A DNA stretch of 64,000 nucleotides from SAR116 cluster bacterium AG-447-A06 (GCA_003212345.1 QCPZ01000004.1:1-64000), one strand, 5' to 3'. Counted from the stretch's first letter, positions 54,262-64,000 are shown. Numbers and translations: made by a program. Notes: generated by a model not told the origin, from the sequence alone.

Positions 54262-55047
54262 ATGTTACGTAACTCCATCCAAACCGTTTTTTCATTAAAT
54301 ATTCTGGCGCTTAAGTCAGATAAGGGGCTGAAAACACTCCTAATGCTTTTAGGGTTGCTGTTGGCTTTGGCCGGATTTAACAGGCCAGCCATCGCCGACC
54401 TTGACAAGGTTGATCGAGCCGCAATGCATCAAGTTATCAAACAATATATCATGGATAACCCCGAAGTGGTGCGTGATGCGTTAATTGAACTAGCCGCTCG
54501 GGAAAAACAAGCTATCATTACCGCGGGTCTGACAAAATTAAGGCGTGATGATGGTGACCCCGTTATGGGTAATGTTAATGGCAGTTTAGTGATCTATGAG
54601 TTTTCTGATTACAACTGCGGCTATTGCAAACGGATGTTCCCGACCATTCAGCAAGTTTTGGCCAGTAATGATGATGTCCGCCTGGTGGTAAAAGAATTTC
54701 CCATCCTAAGCCAATCATCACTAATCGCTGCACGGGCAGGAGTGGCCGCGCAGAAACAGGGAAAATTCCCAGCATTCCACAGGGAAATGATGATCTATCG
54801 TGGGCAAGTAAGTGAAGCGGCAATCATGACAGCAGCACGCACCGCTCAACTCGACCTTAACCAATTACGCCAGGACATGGACAGCCCCGCTACAAACGCT
54901 ATTATCGACCGCACACGAGCCGGTGCAGCAGCTCTGGATATAAACGGAACGCCCGCGCTGGTGGTCGGTGAAACGATCATTTCGGGCGCGGTTAGCACAG
55001 AGAAGCTGCAGAATGTTATCAACCTTGAGCGCGCAAAACAGGGCTAG
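54262..55047 (+). CDS. DsbA-family thiol-disulfide oxidoreductase
   Basis: Periplasmic thioredoxin-fold protein of the Com1-like branch. The hydrophobic signal (LKTLLMLLGLLLALAGF) is preceded by an unusually long N-terminus (about 25 residues), so the true start might be later, although AAGGA lies 9 nt before ATG 54262. The active site is NCGYCKRM, and the cis-proline loop is NGTPALVVGE. 261 aa. It lies 42 bp upstream of aroQ in a common alphaproteobacterial order. The 204 bp upstream contains an inverted repeat (GCCCAC...GTGGGC) without a T-run. Confidence 0.92.
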   Translation: MLRNSIQTVFSLNILALKSDKGLKTLLMLLGLLLALAGFNRPAIADLDKVDRAAMHQVIKQYIMDNPEVVRDALIELAAREKQAIITAGLTKLRRDDGDPVMGNVNGSLVIYEFSDYNCGYCKRMFPTIQQVLASNDDVRLVVKEFPILSQSSLIAARAGVAAQKQGKFPAFHREMMIYRGQVSEAAIMTAARTAQLDLNQLRQDMDSPATNAIIDRTRAGAAALDINGTPALVVGETIISGAVSTEKLQNVINLERAKQG

Positions 55048-55089
55048 ACCATTTGCGTGACCCTCTAATAAGTGTAAAGTAATATTATT

Positions 55090-55539
55090 ATGATAAAAAC
55101 AATAAATATCTGCGTGATTAATGGCCCAAATCTCAACATGCTTGGTATGCGTGAGCCAGGAATCTACGGCAATGTCACCCTTGCCGACATTGAAACTAAG
55201 TGCCGTGAGCTGGCAAGCCGGCACAAAATGGGCATCGATTGGTTTCAATCAAATTCTGAGAGCGCGCTTATTGAGGAAATCCACCGCTGCGTTGGCAAGG
55301 CTGACTGGATTATTATAAACGCTGGTGGCTATACCCACACATCGGTTGCGCTTCGTGATGCGCTGTCATTGTTTCCGGGTGGTGTAATCGAGGTGCATAT
55401 ATCCAATATCCATACACGTGAAGAATTCAGACATTCATCATTAATTTCGGGCATTGCCAACGGTGTGATTGCTGGCTTTGGGCCAACCTCATATTACATG
55501 GCAGTTGATGCCATTCCCAACCTGACTTCGGAGGCATAA
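55090..55539 (+). CDS. aroQ: type II 3-dehydroquinate dehydratase
   Basis: Third step of the shikimate pathway. The family motifs NGPNLNMLGMREPGIYG, NAGGYTHTSVALRDAL and EVHISNIHTREEFRH carry the catalytic Tyr, Asn and His residues. At 149 aa the length is normal. Six bp separate it from accB, an order seen in many alphaproteobacteria. Confidence 0.96.
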   Translation: MIKTINICVINGPNLNMLGMREPGIYGNVTLADIETKCRELASRHKMGIDWFQSNSESALIEEIHRCVGKADWIIINAGGYTHTSVALRDALSLFPGGVIEVHISNIHTREEFRHSSLISGIANGVIAGFGPTSYYMAVDAIPNLTSEA

Positions 55540-55545
55540 TCAAAA

Positions 55546-56037
55546 ATGGCAACAGCATCGAAGAAACCCGCTGCCAAAAAAGCAGCATTGGATGATGAGA
55601 CAAGACTTGTCAAAGATCTCGCCGATATCTTGGATATGGCTGGCCTTGCCGAGCTTGAATATAAAACAGAAACCTTGGCTATTAGGCTATCACGCTCGAG
55701 TGGTGTTGCACCGGTTCCTGCTATTCAGGCTGTTGCCGCAGCTTCGGCCCCAGAAAGAGCTGGCGACCTCGCAGCAAATGCTCCGGGAAATCCGGCTGAT
55801 CATCCCGACGCTATCAAATCGCCTATGGTTGGCACCGTTTACACCGCTCCGGAACCAGACGCACCCACCTTTGTTAGTGAGGGAGACAGCGTCAGCCAAG
55901 GCCAGACCATTCTTATTGTCGAGGCGATGAAGGTAATGAACCCAATTACCGCGCCAAAAGCAGGGACAGTGGCGAAAATTTTTGTGCAGAACGCTCAGCC
56001 AGTGGAATTTGGTGAAGTGCTTGTTATTGTAGAATAA
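55546..56037 (+). CDS. accB: biotin carboxyl carrier protein of acetyl-CoA carboxylase
   Basis: Carries biotin between the carboxylase and carboxyltransferase parts of acetyl-CoA carboxylase. The C-terminal biotinyl domain has the biotin lysine in VEAMKVMNPITA and the usual PMVGTVYTAPEPDAPTFV start. The N-terminal part has a Lys/Ala-rich start, LVKDLADILDMAGLAELE, and an Ala/Pro-rich linker. 163 aa. It is 5 bp upstream of accC. Confidence 0.96.
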   Translation: MATASKKPAAKKAALDDETRLVKDLADILDMAGLAELEYKTETLAIRLSRSSGVAPVPAIQAVAAASAPERAGDLAANAPGNPADHPDAIKSPMVGTVYTAPEPDAPTFVSEGDSVSQGQTILIVEAMKVMNPITAPKAGTVAKIFVQNAQPVEFGEVLVIVE

Positions 56038-56042
56038 TTGTT

Positions 56043-57386
56043 ATGTTCAAAAAAATCCTTATAACCAACCGTGGTGATGTTGCATTAAGAGTATTGCGCG
56101 CCTGTAAGGAACTAAACATCCCCAGCGTTGTAGTGCATTCAACCGCTGATGCAGACTCAATGCCCGTGCGACTTGCCGATGAGTCGGTTTGTATTGGCCC
56201 ACCAAGCAGTGCCGACTCATATCTAAACATTCCAGCCATTCTTTCTGCCGTGGCGATCACCGGTGCCGATGCGGTGCATCCGGGCGTTGGGTTTTTATCT
56301 GAAAATGCCGATTTTGCAGAAATTGTCGCGGCGCATGGTCTGACGTTCATAGGGCCGGAACCGCATCACATCCGAGCAATGGGTGACAAGGTTGAGGCTA
56401 AAATTACCGCTGCCGGTGCCGGTTTGCCACTAGTTCCGGGCTCACCCGGTGCCGTTCACAACATTGCCGAAGCCCAGCGTATTGGCGCGGATGTTGGCTA
56501 CCCACTATTAGTAAAAGCAGCGTCAGGTGGAGGTGGACGCGGCATGAAAGTGGCTGAAACTGCCGATGATTTAAGCGACGCTTTTTCCGCTGCGCGCGCC
56601 GAAGCAAAGGCGGCCTTTGGGGATGATACCGTATATTTGGAACGTTATCTCGGCCAACCCCGCCACATCGAAGTGCAGGTGATAGCTGATCGTCACGGTA
56701 ATGTTGTACATCTTGGAGAGCGCGAATGTTCGGTTCAACGCCGCCATCAAAAGCTATTTGAAGAAGCCCCCTCACCCGCATTGGACGCCGAGCAACGCGC
56801 CCGTATTGGCGACATTGCAGCCGAAGCCACCCGTAAAATGGGCTACCTTGGCGTTGGCACAATGGAATTTCTTTATGAGGATGGCGAGTTTTTCTTTATC
56901 GAAATGAACACCCGCCTTCAGGTAGAACATCCAATCACCGAAGAAATCACCGGCGTGGATCTTGTGCGAGAACAAATCCGGATTGCGGCAGGGCTTCCCC
57001 TTTCCTTTACTCAAGAAGACGTGACCTTTACCGGCCATGCCATTGAGTGCCGAATTAATGCCGAACATCCTGAGACCTTCATGCCAACCCCGGGCCAAGT
57101 AACCGCATTTCATGCCGCTGGTGGCCCCGGCGTGCGTGTTGAGTCCTGCCTTTATTCGGGCTATTCGATCCCGCCCTATTATGACAGTTTGATTGCGAAG
57201 CTAATAATCCATGGTGATGATCGGGCGCACTGTCTATCTCGGTTACGGCGGGCCCTGGAAGAATTTGTTGTCGAGCCTATTCCAACAACACTAACCTTGC
57301 ACAAACGCCTTGTTGACGCCAGTGCAATCATGGATGGCACCTATAACATCCGCTGGCTGGAAGAAGTGTTTTTGAACGACCAGTGA
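56043..57386 (+). CDS. accC: biotin carboxylase subunit of acetyl-CoA carboxylase
   Basis: ATP-grasp enzyme that carboxylates biotin on AccB. Features include FKKILITNRGDVALRVLRAC, the glycine-rich lid KAASGGGGRGMKV, HLGERECSVQRRHQK, and FFIEMNTRLQVEHPITEE. 447 aa, full length. A small oddity is Asp in place of the usual Glu in NRGE (NRGDVALR). Confidence 0.96.
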   Translation: MFKKILITNRGDVALRVLRACKELNIPSVVVHSTADADSMPVRLADESVCIGPPSSADSYLNIPAILSAVAITGADAVHPGVGFLSENADFAEIVAAHGLTFIGPEPHHIRAMGDKVEAKITAAGAGLPLVPGSPGAVHNIAEAQRIGADVGYPLLVKAASGGGGRGMKVAETADDLSDAFSAARAEAKAAFGDDTVYLERYLGQPRHIEVQVIADRHGNVVHLGERECSVQRRHQKLFEEAPSPALDAEQRARIGDIAAEATRKMGYLGVGTMEFLYEDGEFFFIEMNTRLQVEHPITEEITGVDLVREQIRIAAGLPLSFTQEDVTFTGHAIECRINAEHPETFMPTPGQVTAFHAAGGPGVRVESCLYSGYSIPPYYDSLIAKLIIHGDDRAHCLSRLRRALEEFVVEPIPTTLTLHKRLVDASAIMDGTYNIRWLEEVFLNDQ

Positions 57387-57417
57387 CCCAGAACCTTTTT
57401 TCGCACGGACGCATTGA

Positions 57418-58164
57418 ATGGCTGAGCAGCATATTTATTCGCCCGAGACAATTATCAAAGCCTATTCACTTGGGTTATTTCCAATGGCAGATAGCCGCGA
57501 GAGCCCTGACATAAAGTTCTACGACCCAGATCAACGTGCCCTTATTCCCATCGATAATACGCTCGGCCGCGGCGTGCACATTCCTCGCCGTCTCCAACGT
57601 AGGGTGCGTCAAGCCCCTTATGCGGTGACAATAAATAAGGACTTCAACGCCGTCATCGACGCGTGCGCAGCCCCAACCGACCAGCGCGAGGACACATGGA
57701 TCAACCCAGATATTCGCCGACTTTATATCGCACTTCACAAAATGGGGTTTGCACATTCAGTCGAAGTCTGGCTGGGCAAAGCATTGGTGGGCGGACTTTA
57801 CGGCGTGGCCTTGCGGGCCGCCTTTTTTGGCGAGTCCATGTTCACAAGAAAAAGTGATGCGTCAAAAATCGCTCTTGTCCATCTCATGGCACGTCTGCAA
57901 CGTGGCCGGTTTTTGCTGCTTGATGCTCAGTTTACCAACGATCATCTGCAACAATTTGGCATTACCGAAATTGACCGAGCAGACTTTCAGGACAGACTGG
58001 CCAATGCGCTTCTTACCGAGGCTCATCTGGCCCTTGAAATACCGAGTGCACAACTGGTTATCCCGTTCCTGAACAGTCTTGCCGACAAACCAGCTAGTCA
58101 TCGACACAAGCAAGGAGCGTCAAATCATAAACCGGATGCTCAAGTGCCGATACTGCCGGACTAG
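57418..58164 (+). CDS. aat: leucyl/phenylalanyl-tRNA-protein transferase
   Basis: Adds Leu or Phe to N-terminal Arg/Lys of proteins, marking them for ClpS/ClpAP. The N-terminal YSLGLFPMADSRES, TWINPDIRRLYIALHKMGFA, HSVEVWLGKALVGGLYGVAL and FFGESMFTRKSDASKIALVH are all family blocks. 248 aa. It follows accC by 31 bp. Its last 71 bp overlap the convergent DUF2155 gene. Confidence 0.95.
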   Translation: MAEQHIYSPETIIKAYSLGLFPMADSRESPDIKFYDPDQRALIPIDNTLGRGVHIPRRLQRRVRQAPYAVTINKDFNAVIDACAAPTDQREDTWINPDIRRLYIALHKMGFAHSVEVWLGKALVGGLYGVALRAAFFGESMFTRKSDASKIALVHLMARLQRGRFLLLDAQFTNDHLQQFGITEIDRADFQDRLANALLTEAHLALEIPSAQLVIPFLNSLADKPASHRHKQGASNHKPDAQVPILPD

Positions 58165-58528
58165 ATGAAAAAACCCAGCCTGAAAAAATCAGCTTTGGTT
58201 CCAGTCCGTTATAGCCACGATCGTGAATGGTTATGAATGCCGCATTTTCAGGTGGCTCTTCGGGCGGATGAAAGGCACAGCGATTTACCATCACTTCCAG
58301 CGTGCCAAAAAACCTTGACGCCCCGACGGGCGCTTCAACCGTTGAAATACGTGCAGTGATCTTATCAAGCGCTTGCAGACGGGCCTTACTGCCATCAATC
58401 CAAGTCACCGCAGAGGCACAGGCAGATCCAGCCCATACGTTCCAAAACAGAAAAAATACCGGCATGAATAACAGATATTGGCGCATTATTGCTTGGTGCA
58501 TAATCACAGCTTTGGTTCGGCTGAACAT
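58094..58528 (-). CDS. DUF2155 family exported protein
   Basis: A 144 aa protein with a signal peptide (YLLFMPVFFLFWNVWAGSACA) and the DUF2155 core (ARLQALDKITARISTVEAPV, FGTLEVMVNRCAFHPPEEPP, FSGWVFSSSPAVSALEHPVY). Function unknown; it is conserved in alphaproteobacteria beside aat and the NDUFA12-type gene. The 3' end overlaps aat by 71 bp on the opposite strand. Confidence 0.9.
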   Translation of the reverse strand: MFSRTKAVIMHQAIMRQYLLFMPVFFLFWNVWAGSACASAVTWIDGSKARLQALDKITARISTVEAPVGASRFFGTLEVMVNRCAFHPPEEPPENAAFITIHDRGYNGLEPKLIFSGWVFSSSPAVSALEHPVYDLTLLACVDD

Positions 58529-58555
58529 GGTTTAATTCGCTGGGGAATACCCCGC

Positions 58556-59008
58556 TTAGTTAAGTCCAGACTCGGCTGAAAATACGGCCTTGCCAAGTAA
58601 ATCGTTTATACTGACGGGATCACGTGTGTCATATATTACCGCACCGGCAGCAAGCGTTTCGGTGGCTGCACCGGGCATTAATTCCAGATAATTGCCACCC
58701 AGCAAAGATGCCTGGGTGATACGGGCGCTACTATCGCTGGGGATTTTAATCGCTGGATCAATAGCCATGGATATTTTGGCAACATAGGTGATTGGGTCTA
58801 GCTGCTGTGCCGTAATCCGCCCTACCTTGATCCCCGAAACGCGAACATCATCGCCTATGGACAAGCCCCCGGTACTGCCAAATTCAGCGGCGATCTGATA
58901 GCCCTCATTACCCTTTATGTCCGCCGCCTCATAAGCTAGCGTCATAAAGCCAGCCGCAGCCAACAAAACGATGCCTCCCATGACGGTTTCCAAGGTATTG
59001 CGATGCAT
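58556..59008 (-). CDS. mlaD: MlaD-like phospholipid transport protein
   Basis: Single-TM MCE-domain protein of the Mla system, which moves phospholipids between membranes. The N-terminal TM (TVMGGIVLLAAAGFMTLAYE) is followed by the MCE domain (IAAEFGSTGGLSIGDDVRVS, then GIKVGRITAQ and SLLGGNYLELMPG). 150 aa is typical. The mlaE/mlaF partners are not in this window. It shares the strand with DUF2155 and NDUFA12 genes, a common alphaproteobacterial group. Confidence 0.93.
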   Translation of the reverse strand: MHRNTLETVMGGIVLLAAAGFMTLAYEAADIKGNEGYQIAAEFGSTGGLSIGDDVRVSGIKVGRITAQQLDPITYVAKISMAIDPAIKIPSDSSARITQASLLGGNYLELMPGAATETLAAGAVIYDTRDPVSINDLLGKAVFSAESGLN

Positions 59009-59087
59009 TGCTTCGGCCTCCTGCTATTTTAATTTCCAAAATCATAACCCGCCAATGTTTCCATCATCAGCAAAAAGCAAACACTGA

Positions 59088-59444
59088 TCAAAATGGCTTC
59101 CACGGCTCGTAATCACCAGTTGAGGAACTACGTTTTCCACCCCTCAGAATATGGCCTTGCGGGCGATGGGCGTTGACTGTTCCGGTGACGTTGGGCTGAT
59201 GTTCCAGCTGCCACTCATACTTGTCATAGCCACCCTCTGGCGGCGGCAATGATTCGGTATGATGCAGCCAGCCATGCCAGTCAGCTGGTACTTTTGAAGC
59301 CTCGGCCATGCCGTTGTAGCGGACGTACCGGCGAGGCGGTTTTCCCCGACGGGCGCGACGTTCTTCATAATAGCGGTTTCCAAATCGGTCGGTGCCAACC
59401 TGCTGTGCCGTGAGTTTTAGCGTGATCAACGTTACCAAATCCAT
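59088..59444 (-). CDS. NADH dehydrogenase subunit NDUFA12 homologue
   Basis: Accessory complex I subunit (B17.2 type) shared by alphaproteobacteria and mitochondria. The core GTDRFGNRYYEERRARRGKP, then RRYVRYNGMAEASKVPADWH and GWLHHT, is diagnostic. 118 aa. It supports an alphaproteobacterial origin for the window. First gene of the minus-strand group with mlaD and DUF2155. Confidence 0.95.
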   Translation of the reverse strand: MDLVTLITLKLTAQQVGTDRFGNRYYEERRARRGKPPRRYVRYNGMAEASKVPADWHGWLHHTESLPPPEGGYDKYEWQLEHQPNVTGTVNAHRPQGHILRGGKRSSSTGDYEPWKPF

Positions 59445-59957
59445 GAAACGCTTCCCTTACCTATGAACCATTGCTCTCGTTCCGCCTGACCATATCGGCT
59501 GACAATCCCAGTATAGGCGTAAGCAAGCCAACGCGTCCAGCCGTCAACAGGCCAAAACATCAAATTAATTTACAACCAACAGATGCCAGCGTTATTCCCG
59601 CACCGTCCTTCTCCCAAATAGGAGTTTTCTAGAAACACAGATATTTTTTCAAAAATTCTTGTCGGTAAGTTTCATGCCAGAGTGACAATGAAAACAACAT
59701 TTGTTCAATGGCTTGGTATCAGTAGTGATACTTAAATGACAAGAGTAAAGGCCCATATAACCGCAATTTAATCACAATTTTTCGGGCATACCGGCGTTTT
59801 CTCTATTGTCCCTGACCCGCTAGATAATGTAGGTTAGTCGCTTGGCGCCCGCTAGATGTTGTGACATCTCCATATCAGTCGCTGTTAAGATATAGAAATC
59901 AAACGAATTTCATAGCCGGAAGAGCTGTGAGTCAATTACATCAGAGGAATCAAATAA
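59445..59957 (+). other. long intergenic region upstream of nrdJ
   Basis: 513 bp between divergent NDUFA12 and nrdJ genes, with no ORF I can support. It contains an inverted repeat GTATCA-GTAG-TGATAC (59716-59731), and a duplicated block: CCCGCTAGAT at 59816 and 59848 (32 bp apart), with AGTCGCT at 59836 and 59878. I saw no NrdR-box pair and no recognisable cobalamin riboswitch core. The repeats are candidate regulator sites. Confidence 0.4.
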
Positions 59958-62900
59958 ATGCATTTTGAAAGACGGTTCACGACATCGGGGAAAGATGCCT
60001 ACGCGAGTATCGAATTCAGATCAGCGACCAGTGAAATTCGGAATCCAGATGGAACAATCGTGTTTCAAGCCAAGGACATTCAGGTTCCAGCGCAATTCTC
60101 GCAAGTCGCGACAGATATTCTAGCGCAGAAATATTTTCGCAAAGCTGGCGTGCCCACAGCCCTAAAACGAGTTGAAGAAACTTCGATCCCATCATGGCTA
60201 TGGCGCAGCGAGTCAGACACAAAGGCACTTGCCACGCTGCCAGAGGGTCAACGTTATTCAGGCGAGAAATCGGCCAAACAAGTGTTTGACCGACTTGCCG
60301 GCACGTGGACCTATTGGGGCTGGAAGGGTGGATATTTCACCAGCGAAGACGATGCCAGAACTTATTTTGACGAAATGCGCTACATGCTCGCTACCCAGAT
60401 GGCCGCGCCAAATTCACCGCAGTGGTTCAACACTGGCATGCACTGGGCCTACGGCATTGATGGGCCAAGTCAGGGACATTTTTATGTTGATTACAAAACT
60501 GGTAAATTAACCCGATCAACCGGCGCTTACGAACATCCACAGCCACATGCTTGCTTTATCCAGTCGGTTAGTGATGACCTGGTCAATGAAGGCGGAATCA
60601 TGGATTTGTGGGTGCGTGAAGCGCGTCTGTTCAAATATGGATCAGGTACCGGATCAAACTTCAGCCGGCTCCGCGGTGAGGGTGAAAGCCTGTCTGGCGG
60701 TGGCAAATCATCTGGCTTAATGAGCTTTTTACGAATTGGTGATCGGGCCGCAGGCGCCATCAAATCTGGCGGCACCACCCGCCGAGCGGCCAAAATGGTG
60801 ACGGTAGATATAGACCACCCCGATATTGAAGCCTATGTCGATTGGAAAGTTGTTGAAGAACAGAAAGTTGCTGCCCTTGTGGCCGGATCCAAATTAGCCC
60901 AAAAACACTTGAGCGAGGTTATGACCGCCTGTCAAATTACGGATGGTTTGGATGTTGACGAGAAGTTTGACCCGAAAGCGAATAAGGCTCTGAAAAAGGC
61001 TATCTTGTCCGCGCGTAAATCTATGATCCCAGAAAATTATATCCAGCGGGTGATCCAGTTTGCTCAGCAAGGCTATACAGATATTGAATTCAAAACATAC
61101 GATACAGACTGGGACTCAGAAGCCTACCTAACCGTTGCAGGACAAAACTCAAACAACTCGGTTCGAGTTAGCAACGAATATCTGCAAGCCGTCCTCGACG
61201 ATGGAGAATGGGAACTAATCCAACGCCGTGACGGCGGCGTCGCAAAACGTATTAAGGCAGCTGACCTTTGGGAAAAAATTGCCCACGCAGCATGGGCCTG
61301 TGCCGATCCGGGCCTGCAATATGACACCACCATCAATGAATGGCACACCTGCCCAGAAGGCGGTAGGATTAATGCCTCTAACCCGTGTTCGGAATACATG
61401 TTCCTTGATGATACCGCTTGCAACCTGGCATCACTGAACCTGATGCAATTCCGCAAGGATGATCTTAGCTTTGATATTCCTGCCTTTGAACATGCAGTTC
61501 GGTTCTGGACATTGACACTGGAAATTTCAGTTCTGATGGCACAATTTCCATCGAAGGAGATTGCCCAACTGTCATATGAGTACCGCACGCTTGGTCTGGG
61601 CTTTGCTAATATTGGCGGTCTATTGATGGCCGAAGGGTATTCTTATGACAGCGATGAAGGACGCGCGATCTGCGGGTCTATTTCGGCAATCATGACTGGT
61701 ATCGCATATGCTACATCGGCCGAGATCGCAAGCGAGGTTGGCGCCTTCAAGAATTACAAGAAAAACGCCAAAAACATGCTGCGTGTGTTGAACAACCACA
61801 GGCTCGCCGCGCATGGAAAAAGCGGTGGCTATGAAGGGCTAGAAATTCTGCCTGTGCCGCTTGACATTAAATCTTGCCCAGATAAATCGCTTACCGATGC
61901 AGCGAAAGCCGCATGGGATCTGGCGGTTAACCTGGGCAAAAAGCATGGCTATCGTAACGCACAAGCCACAGTCATAGCCCCAACCGGCACAATTGGTCTC
62001 GTAATGGATTGTGACACCACTGGTATCGAGCCTGATTTTGCCATTGTCAAATTCAAGAAGCTTGCTGGCGGTGGATATTTCAAAATCATCAACCGCGTTG
62101 TACCCGAAGCCCTTCAGCGTCTGGGGTATGGGAAAAACCAGATTGAAGACATTGTTAAATATGCAGTTGGGTCAGGTAGCTTGGAAAATTGTCAGTCAGT
62201 GTCACTGAACGCATTGAAAGATAAAGGCTTTGGCGACGAAGAAATAGCCAAAATTGAGGCCGGACTTAGCAGTGCTTTTGATGTGAAATTCGTTTTCAAT
62301 CACTTCACCCTTGGCACAGAGTTTTGTAAAAGCAAGCTTGGCGTAACTGACGCACAGTTGAATGATTTTGACTTCAATCTTCTTGAACACCTCGGCTTCA
62401 GCAAGGATGAAATCGAAGCAGCAAACCTGCATGTTTGTGGTGCGATGACTCTCGAAGGAGCGCCGCACCTAAAAGATGTCCATTTGCCGATTTTTGATTG
62501 TGCCAATGTGTGCGGCCGTATCGGAAAACGCTTTTTGTCAGTTGAAAGCCACATTACTATGATGGCGGCGTCACAGCCCTTTATTTCGGGCGCCATTTCA
62601 AAGACCATCAATATGCCAAATTCAGCAACGGTAAAAGAATGCGGTGAGGCTTACATGCAATCATGGCGCCTGGGCCTAAAAGCGAATGCACTTTACCGTG
62701 ATGGCTCCAAGCTCAGCCAACCACTGTCAGCCGGCCTTGTTGACGATGTTGATTTGGAAGACGAAAGTGATGACGCACCAATGGCAGCAGCCGCACCTCA
62801 AGTGATCGAAAAAGTGGTTGAGAGGATAATCCGCGCCGAACGTGAACGACTGCCTCATCGGCGGAAAGGCTATACCCAGAAGGCAACCGTTGGCGGTCAT

Positions 62901-63614
62901 AAGGTATATCTCCGAACCGGTGAATATGAAGATGGTCGTATTGGCGAGGTATTTATTGATATGCACAAGGAAGGCGCAGCCTTTCGCTCATTAATGAATA
63001 ATTTTGCCATCGCCGTCTCAATCGGCCTCCAGTATGGCGTGCCGTTGGAAGAGTTTGTTGAGGCTTATACCTTTACCCGGTTTGAGCCACAGGGCATCGT
63101 GACTGGAAATGACGCAATCAAAATGTCAACATCAATCCTGGATTATACATTCCGCGAATTGGCAATATCCTATCTTGATCGCAGTGATCTGGGTCATGTA
63201 AATGTCGATGATCTGGATGTAACGACAACGGGTGCGGGTGATAACCAGTCAGACGTGATGAACCGCGTCACAAGTCATGGTTTTATCCGCCGCCAAGGTT
63301 TAGTTGTCTATTCCAATGATGGTGGCGCAGCGGTTGCCGCTACTGGCGGAAGTGATAATGTGGAAACCTTGCGCGCAGGCGATAGAGAAGGAAGTACAAT
63401 TGCCGATTTCGGTCTTGCCAGCGACACCGCCGGTGAGGTCGCTAGCAGCGCAAACACCTCAAAAAGCACCCCAAAAGCCGCCGACCTTGTACAGCAAGCC
63501 CGTATGCAGGGCTACGAGGGTGAGGCCTGCCCGGAATGCCAGAATTTCACCCTTGTCCGCAATGGCACCTGTTTGAAATGTAACACGTGTGGGTCAACCA
63601 CAGGGTGCAGTTAA
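59958..63614 (+). CDS. nrdJ: adenosylcobalamin-dependent (class II) ribonucleotide reductase
   Basis: Reduces ribonucleotides to deoxyribonucleotides using a B12-derived radical. The long alphaproteobacterial form has 1218 aa. Seen: [52 protein letters not shown], and [20 protein letters not shown]. The C-terminus ends in a cysteine cluster (CPECQNF ... [14 protein letters not shown]) that serves in re-reduction or zinc binding. GAGGA lies 9 nt before the ATG. It is probably monocistronic: a strong terminator follows 30 bp after the stop. Confidence 0.96.
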   Translation: MHFERRFTTSGKDAYASIEFRSATSEIRNPDGTIVFQAKDIQVPAQFSQVATDILAQKYFRKAGVPTALKRVEETSIPSWLWRSESDTKALATLPEGQRYSGEKSAKQVFDRLAGTWTYWGWKGGYFTSEDDARTYFDEMRYMLATQMAAPNSPQWFNTGMHWAYGIDGPSQGHFYVDYKTGKLTRSTGAYEHPQPHACFIQSVSDDLVNEGGIMDLWVREARLFKYGSGTGSNFSRLRGEGESLSGGGKSSGLMSFLRIGDRAAGAIKSGGTTRRAAKMVTVDIDHPDIEAYVDWKVVEEQKVAALVAGSKLAQKHLSEVMTACQITDGLDVDEKFDPKANKALKKAILSARKSMIPENYIQRVIQFAQQGYTDIEFKTYDTDWDSEAYLTVAGQNSNNSVRVSNEYLQAVLDDGEWELIQRRDGGVAKRIKAADLWEKIAHAAWACADPGLQYDTTINEWHTCPEGGRINASNPCSEYMFLDDTACNLASLNLMQFRKDDLSFDIPAFEHAVRFWTLTLEISVLMAQFPSKEIAQLSYEYRTLGLGFANIGGLLMAEGYSYDSDEGRAICGSISAIMTGIAYATSAEIASEVGAFKNYKKNAKNMLRVLNNHRLAAHGKSGGYEGLEILPVPLDIKSCPDKSLTDAAKAAWDLAVNLGKKHGYRNAQATVIAPTGTIGLVMDCDTTGIEPDFAIVKFKKLAGGGYFKIINRVVPEALQRLGYGKNQIEDIVKYAVGSGSLENCQSVSLNALKDKGFGDEEIAKIEAGLSSAFDVKFVFNHFTLGTEFCKSKLGVTDAQLNDFDFNLLEHLGFSKDEIEAANLHVCGAMTLEGAPHLKDVHLPIFDCANVCGRIGKRFLSVESHITMMAASQPFISGAISKTINMPNSATVKECGEAYMQSWRLGLKANALYRDGSKLSQPLSAGLVDDVDLEDESDDAPMAAAAPQVIEKVVERIIRAERERLPHRRKGYTQKATVGGHKVYLRTGEYEDGRIGEVFIDMHKEGAAFRSLMNNFAIAVSIGLQYGVPLEEFVEAYTFTRFEPQGIVTGNDAIKMSTSILDYTFRELAISYLDRSDLGHVNVDDLDVTTTGAGDNQSDVMNRVTSHGFIRRQGLVVYSNDGGAAVAATGGSDNVETLRAGDREGSTIADFGLASDTAGEVASSANTSKSTPKAADLVQQARMQGYEGEACPECQNFTLVRNGTCLKCNTCGSTTGCS

Positions 63615-63643
63615 ACTCTCCCTGCAGCGCAATCTGCAGACCT

Positions 63644-63672
63644 GGCCCCACGCAATTTCGTGGGGCCTTTTT
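63644..63672 (+). terminator. intrinsic terminator of nrdJ
   Basis: GGCCCCACG and CGTGGGGCC form a perfect 9-bp stem with a 6-nt loop (CAATTT), followed by TTTTT. It begins 30 bp after the nrdJ stop. Confidence 0.92.
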
Positions 63673-63820
63673 ATTTCGAAAACACCAGATTTATCAATCG
63701 ATCTAGCTTGCCATTCAAGAGTGATTATGCCAGCTTCGCAAAGGAGATTTCGTTAGTAGGTCGGCACGGCCATCGCGACAGGAAATGCCGCTTAACCGCA
63801 TATTTAAGAGGAGTGAGACC

Positions 63821-64000
63821 ATGACAAGCAAGGTAGAACACAGGCTGCGATCAGCCGGCGTTACAATTCCCGATGCACCCAGCCCGGCTGCAAATTACCT
63901 GCCTTTCACCCGCACCGGAAACCTTATTTTCGTGTCAGGTCAAGTTCCATTTGTTAATGGTAAACTGGAAGTTACCGGAACGGTTGGTAAAAATGCCAGT
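63821..64000 (+). CDS. RidA/YjgF family protein, cut by window end
   Basis: The first 60 codons of a RidA-family gene, which hydrolyses reactive enamine/imine intermediates. AGGAG lies 7 nt before ATG 63821. The translation MTSKVEHRLRSAGV, then AANYLPFTRTGNLIFVSGQV, fits the longer alphaproteobacterial RidA type. It is too short to see the catalytic arginine. The gene runs past position 64000. Confidence 0.88.
   Translation, partial: MTSKVEHRLRSAGVTIPDAPSPAANYLPFTRTGNLIFVSGQVPFVNGKLEVTGTVGKNAS

Noticed and set aside
54865-55248. 127 aa minus-strand ORF over the dsbA-like/aroQ junction
   Set aside because: Antisense to two well-supported genes; no family resemblance.
59445-59957. Cobalamin riboswitch upstream of nrdJ
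   Set aside because: Expected for a B12-dependent enzyme in some lineages and looked for, but no B12-box-like core was recognised by eye. A covariance-model search would decide.

Overview
The window reads as chromosomal DNA of a marine-type alphaproteobacterium. The right half carries gene neighbourhoods typical of that class: rne-amiC-mrcA-prfB; dsbA-like, aroQ, accB, accC, aat, DUF2155, mlaD, NDUFA12; tyrS next to a giant AsmA-like gene; and a class II (B12-dependent) nrdJ. The moderate-to-low G+C and gene content would suit the SAR116/Puniceispirillales group. That placement is inference from content only; no rRNA or marker phylogeny is available here.

Positions 1-32.3 kb are almost wholly flagellar. 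flgB-C-D-E-F-G-H-I-J-K-L run on the minus strand in the order known from gammaproteobacteria. Next come two unrecognised plus-strand genes, then a minus-strand group flgP-flgT-(FimV-like)-flgA-flgM-(flgN-like)-(DUF2802). A divergent plus-strand operon follows: flhA-flhF-flhG-fliA and one unknown gene. This combination (FlhF/FlhG, FliA/FlgM, H-ring proteins FlgT/FlgP, sigma-54-type promoters) describes a Vibrio/Pseudomonas-like polar flagellum rather than the usual alphaproteobacterial one. From 26.2 to 32.6 kb lies an accessory region: a short extra FlgE-like protein, a protein with an NHLP-like domain, a secreted Sel1-repeat protein, a coiled-coil microprotein, a secreted cysteine-containing protein, a FliL-like protein and two mutually similar single-TM proteins.

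Nine good matches to the sigma-54 -24/-12 element (TGGCAYR-N4-TTGCW) were found by eye. All lie between genes and point into flagellar or accessory genes. They tie the unknown genes to the flagellar regulon. Two of them, between flgB and the acidic protein gene, face each other and share their -12 bases.

Positions 32.7-64 kb are housekeeping: sulfur transfer and cysteine supply (mnmA, ferredoxin, cysteine desulfurase, cysE), tyrS, an AsmA-like envelope protein, a frameshifted peroxiredoxin, prfB, PBP1a, AmiC-type amidase, RNase E, an aminotransferase, an M48-TPR protease, a DsbA-like protein, aroQ, accBC, aat, DUF2155, mlaD, NDUFA12, nrdJ with a clear terminator, and the start of a RidA-family gene cut by the window edge. 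I saw no tRNA, rRNA, CRISPR, transposase or integrase.
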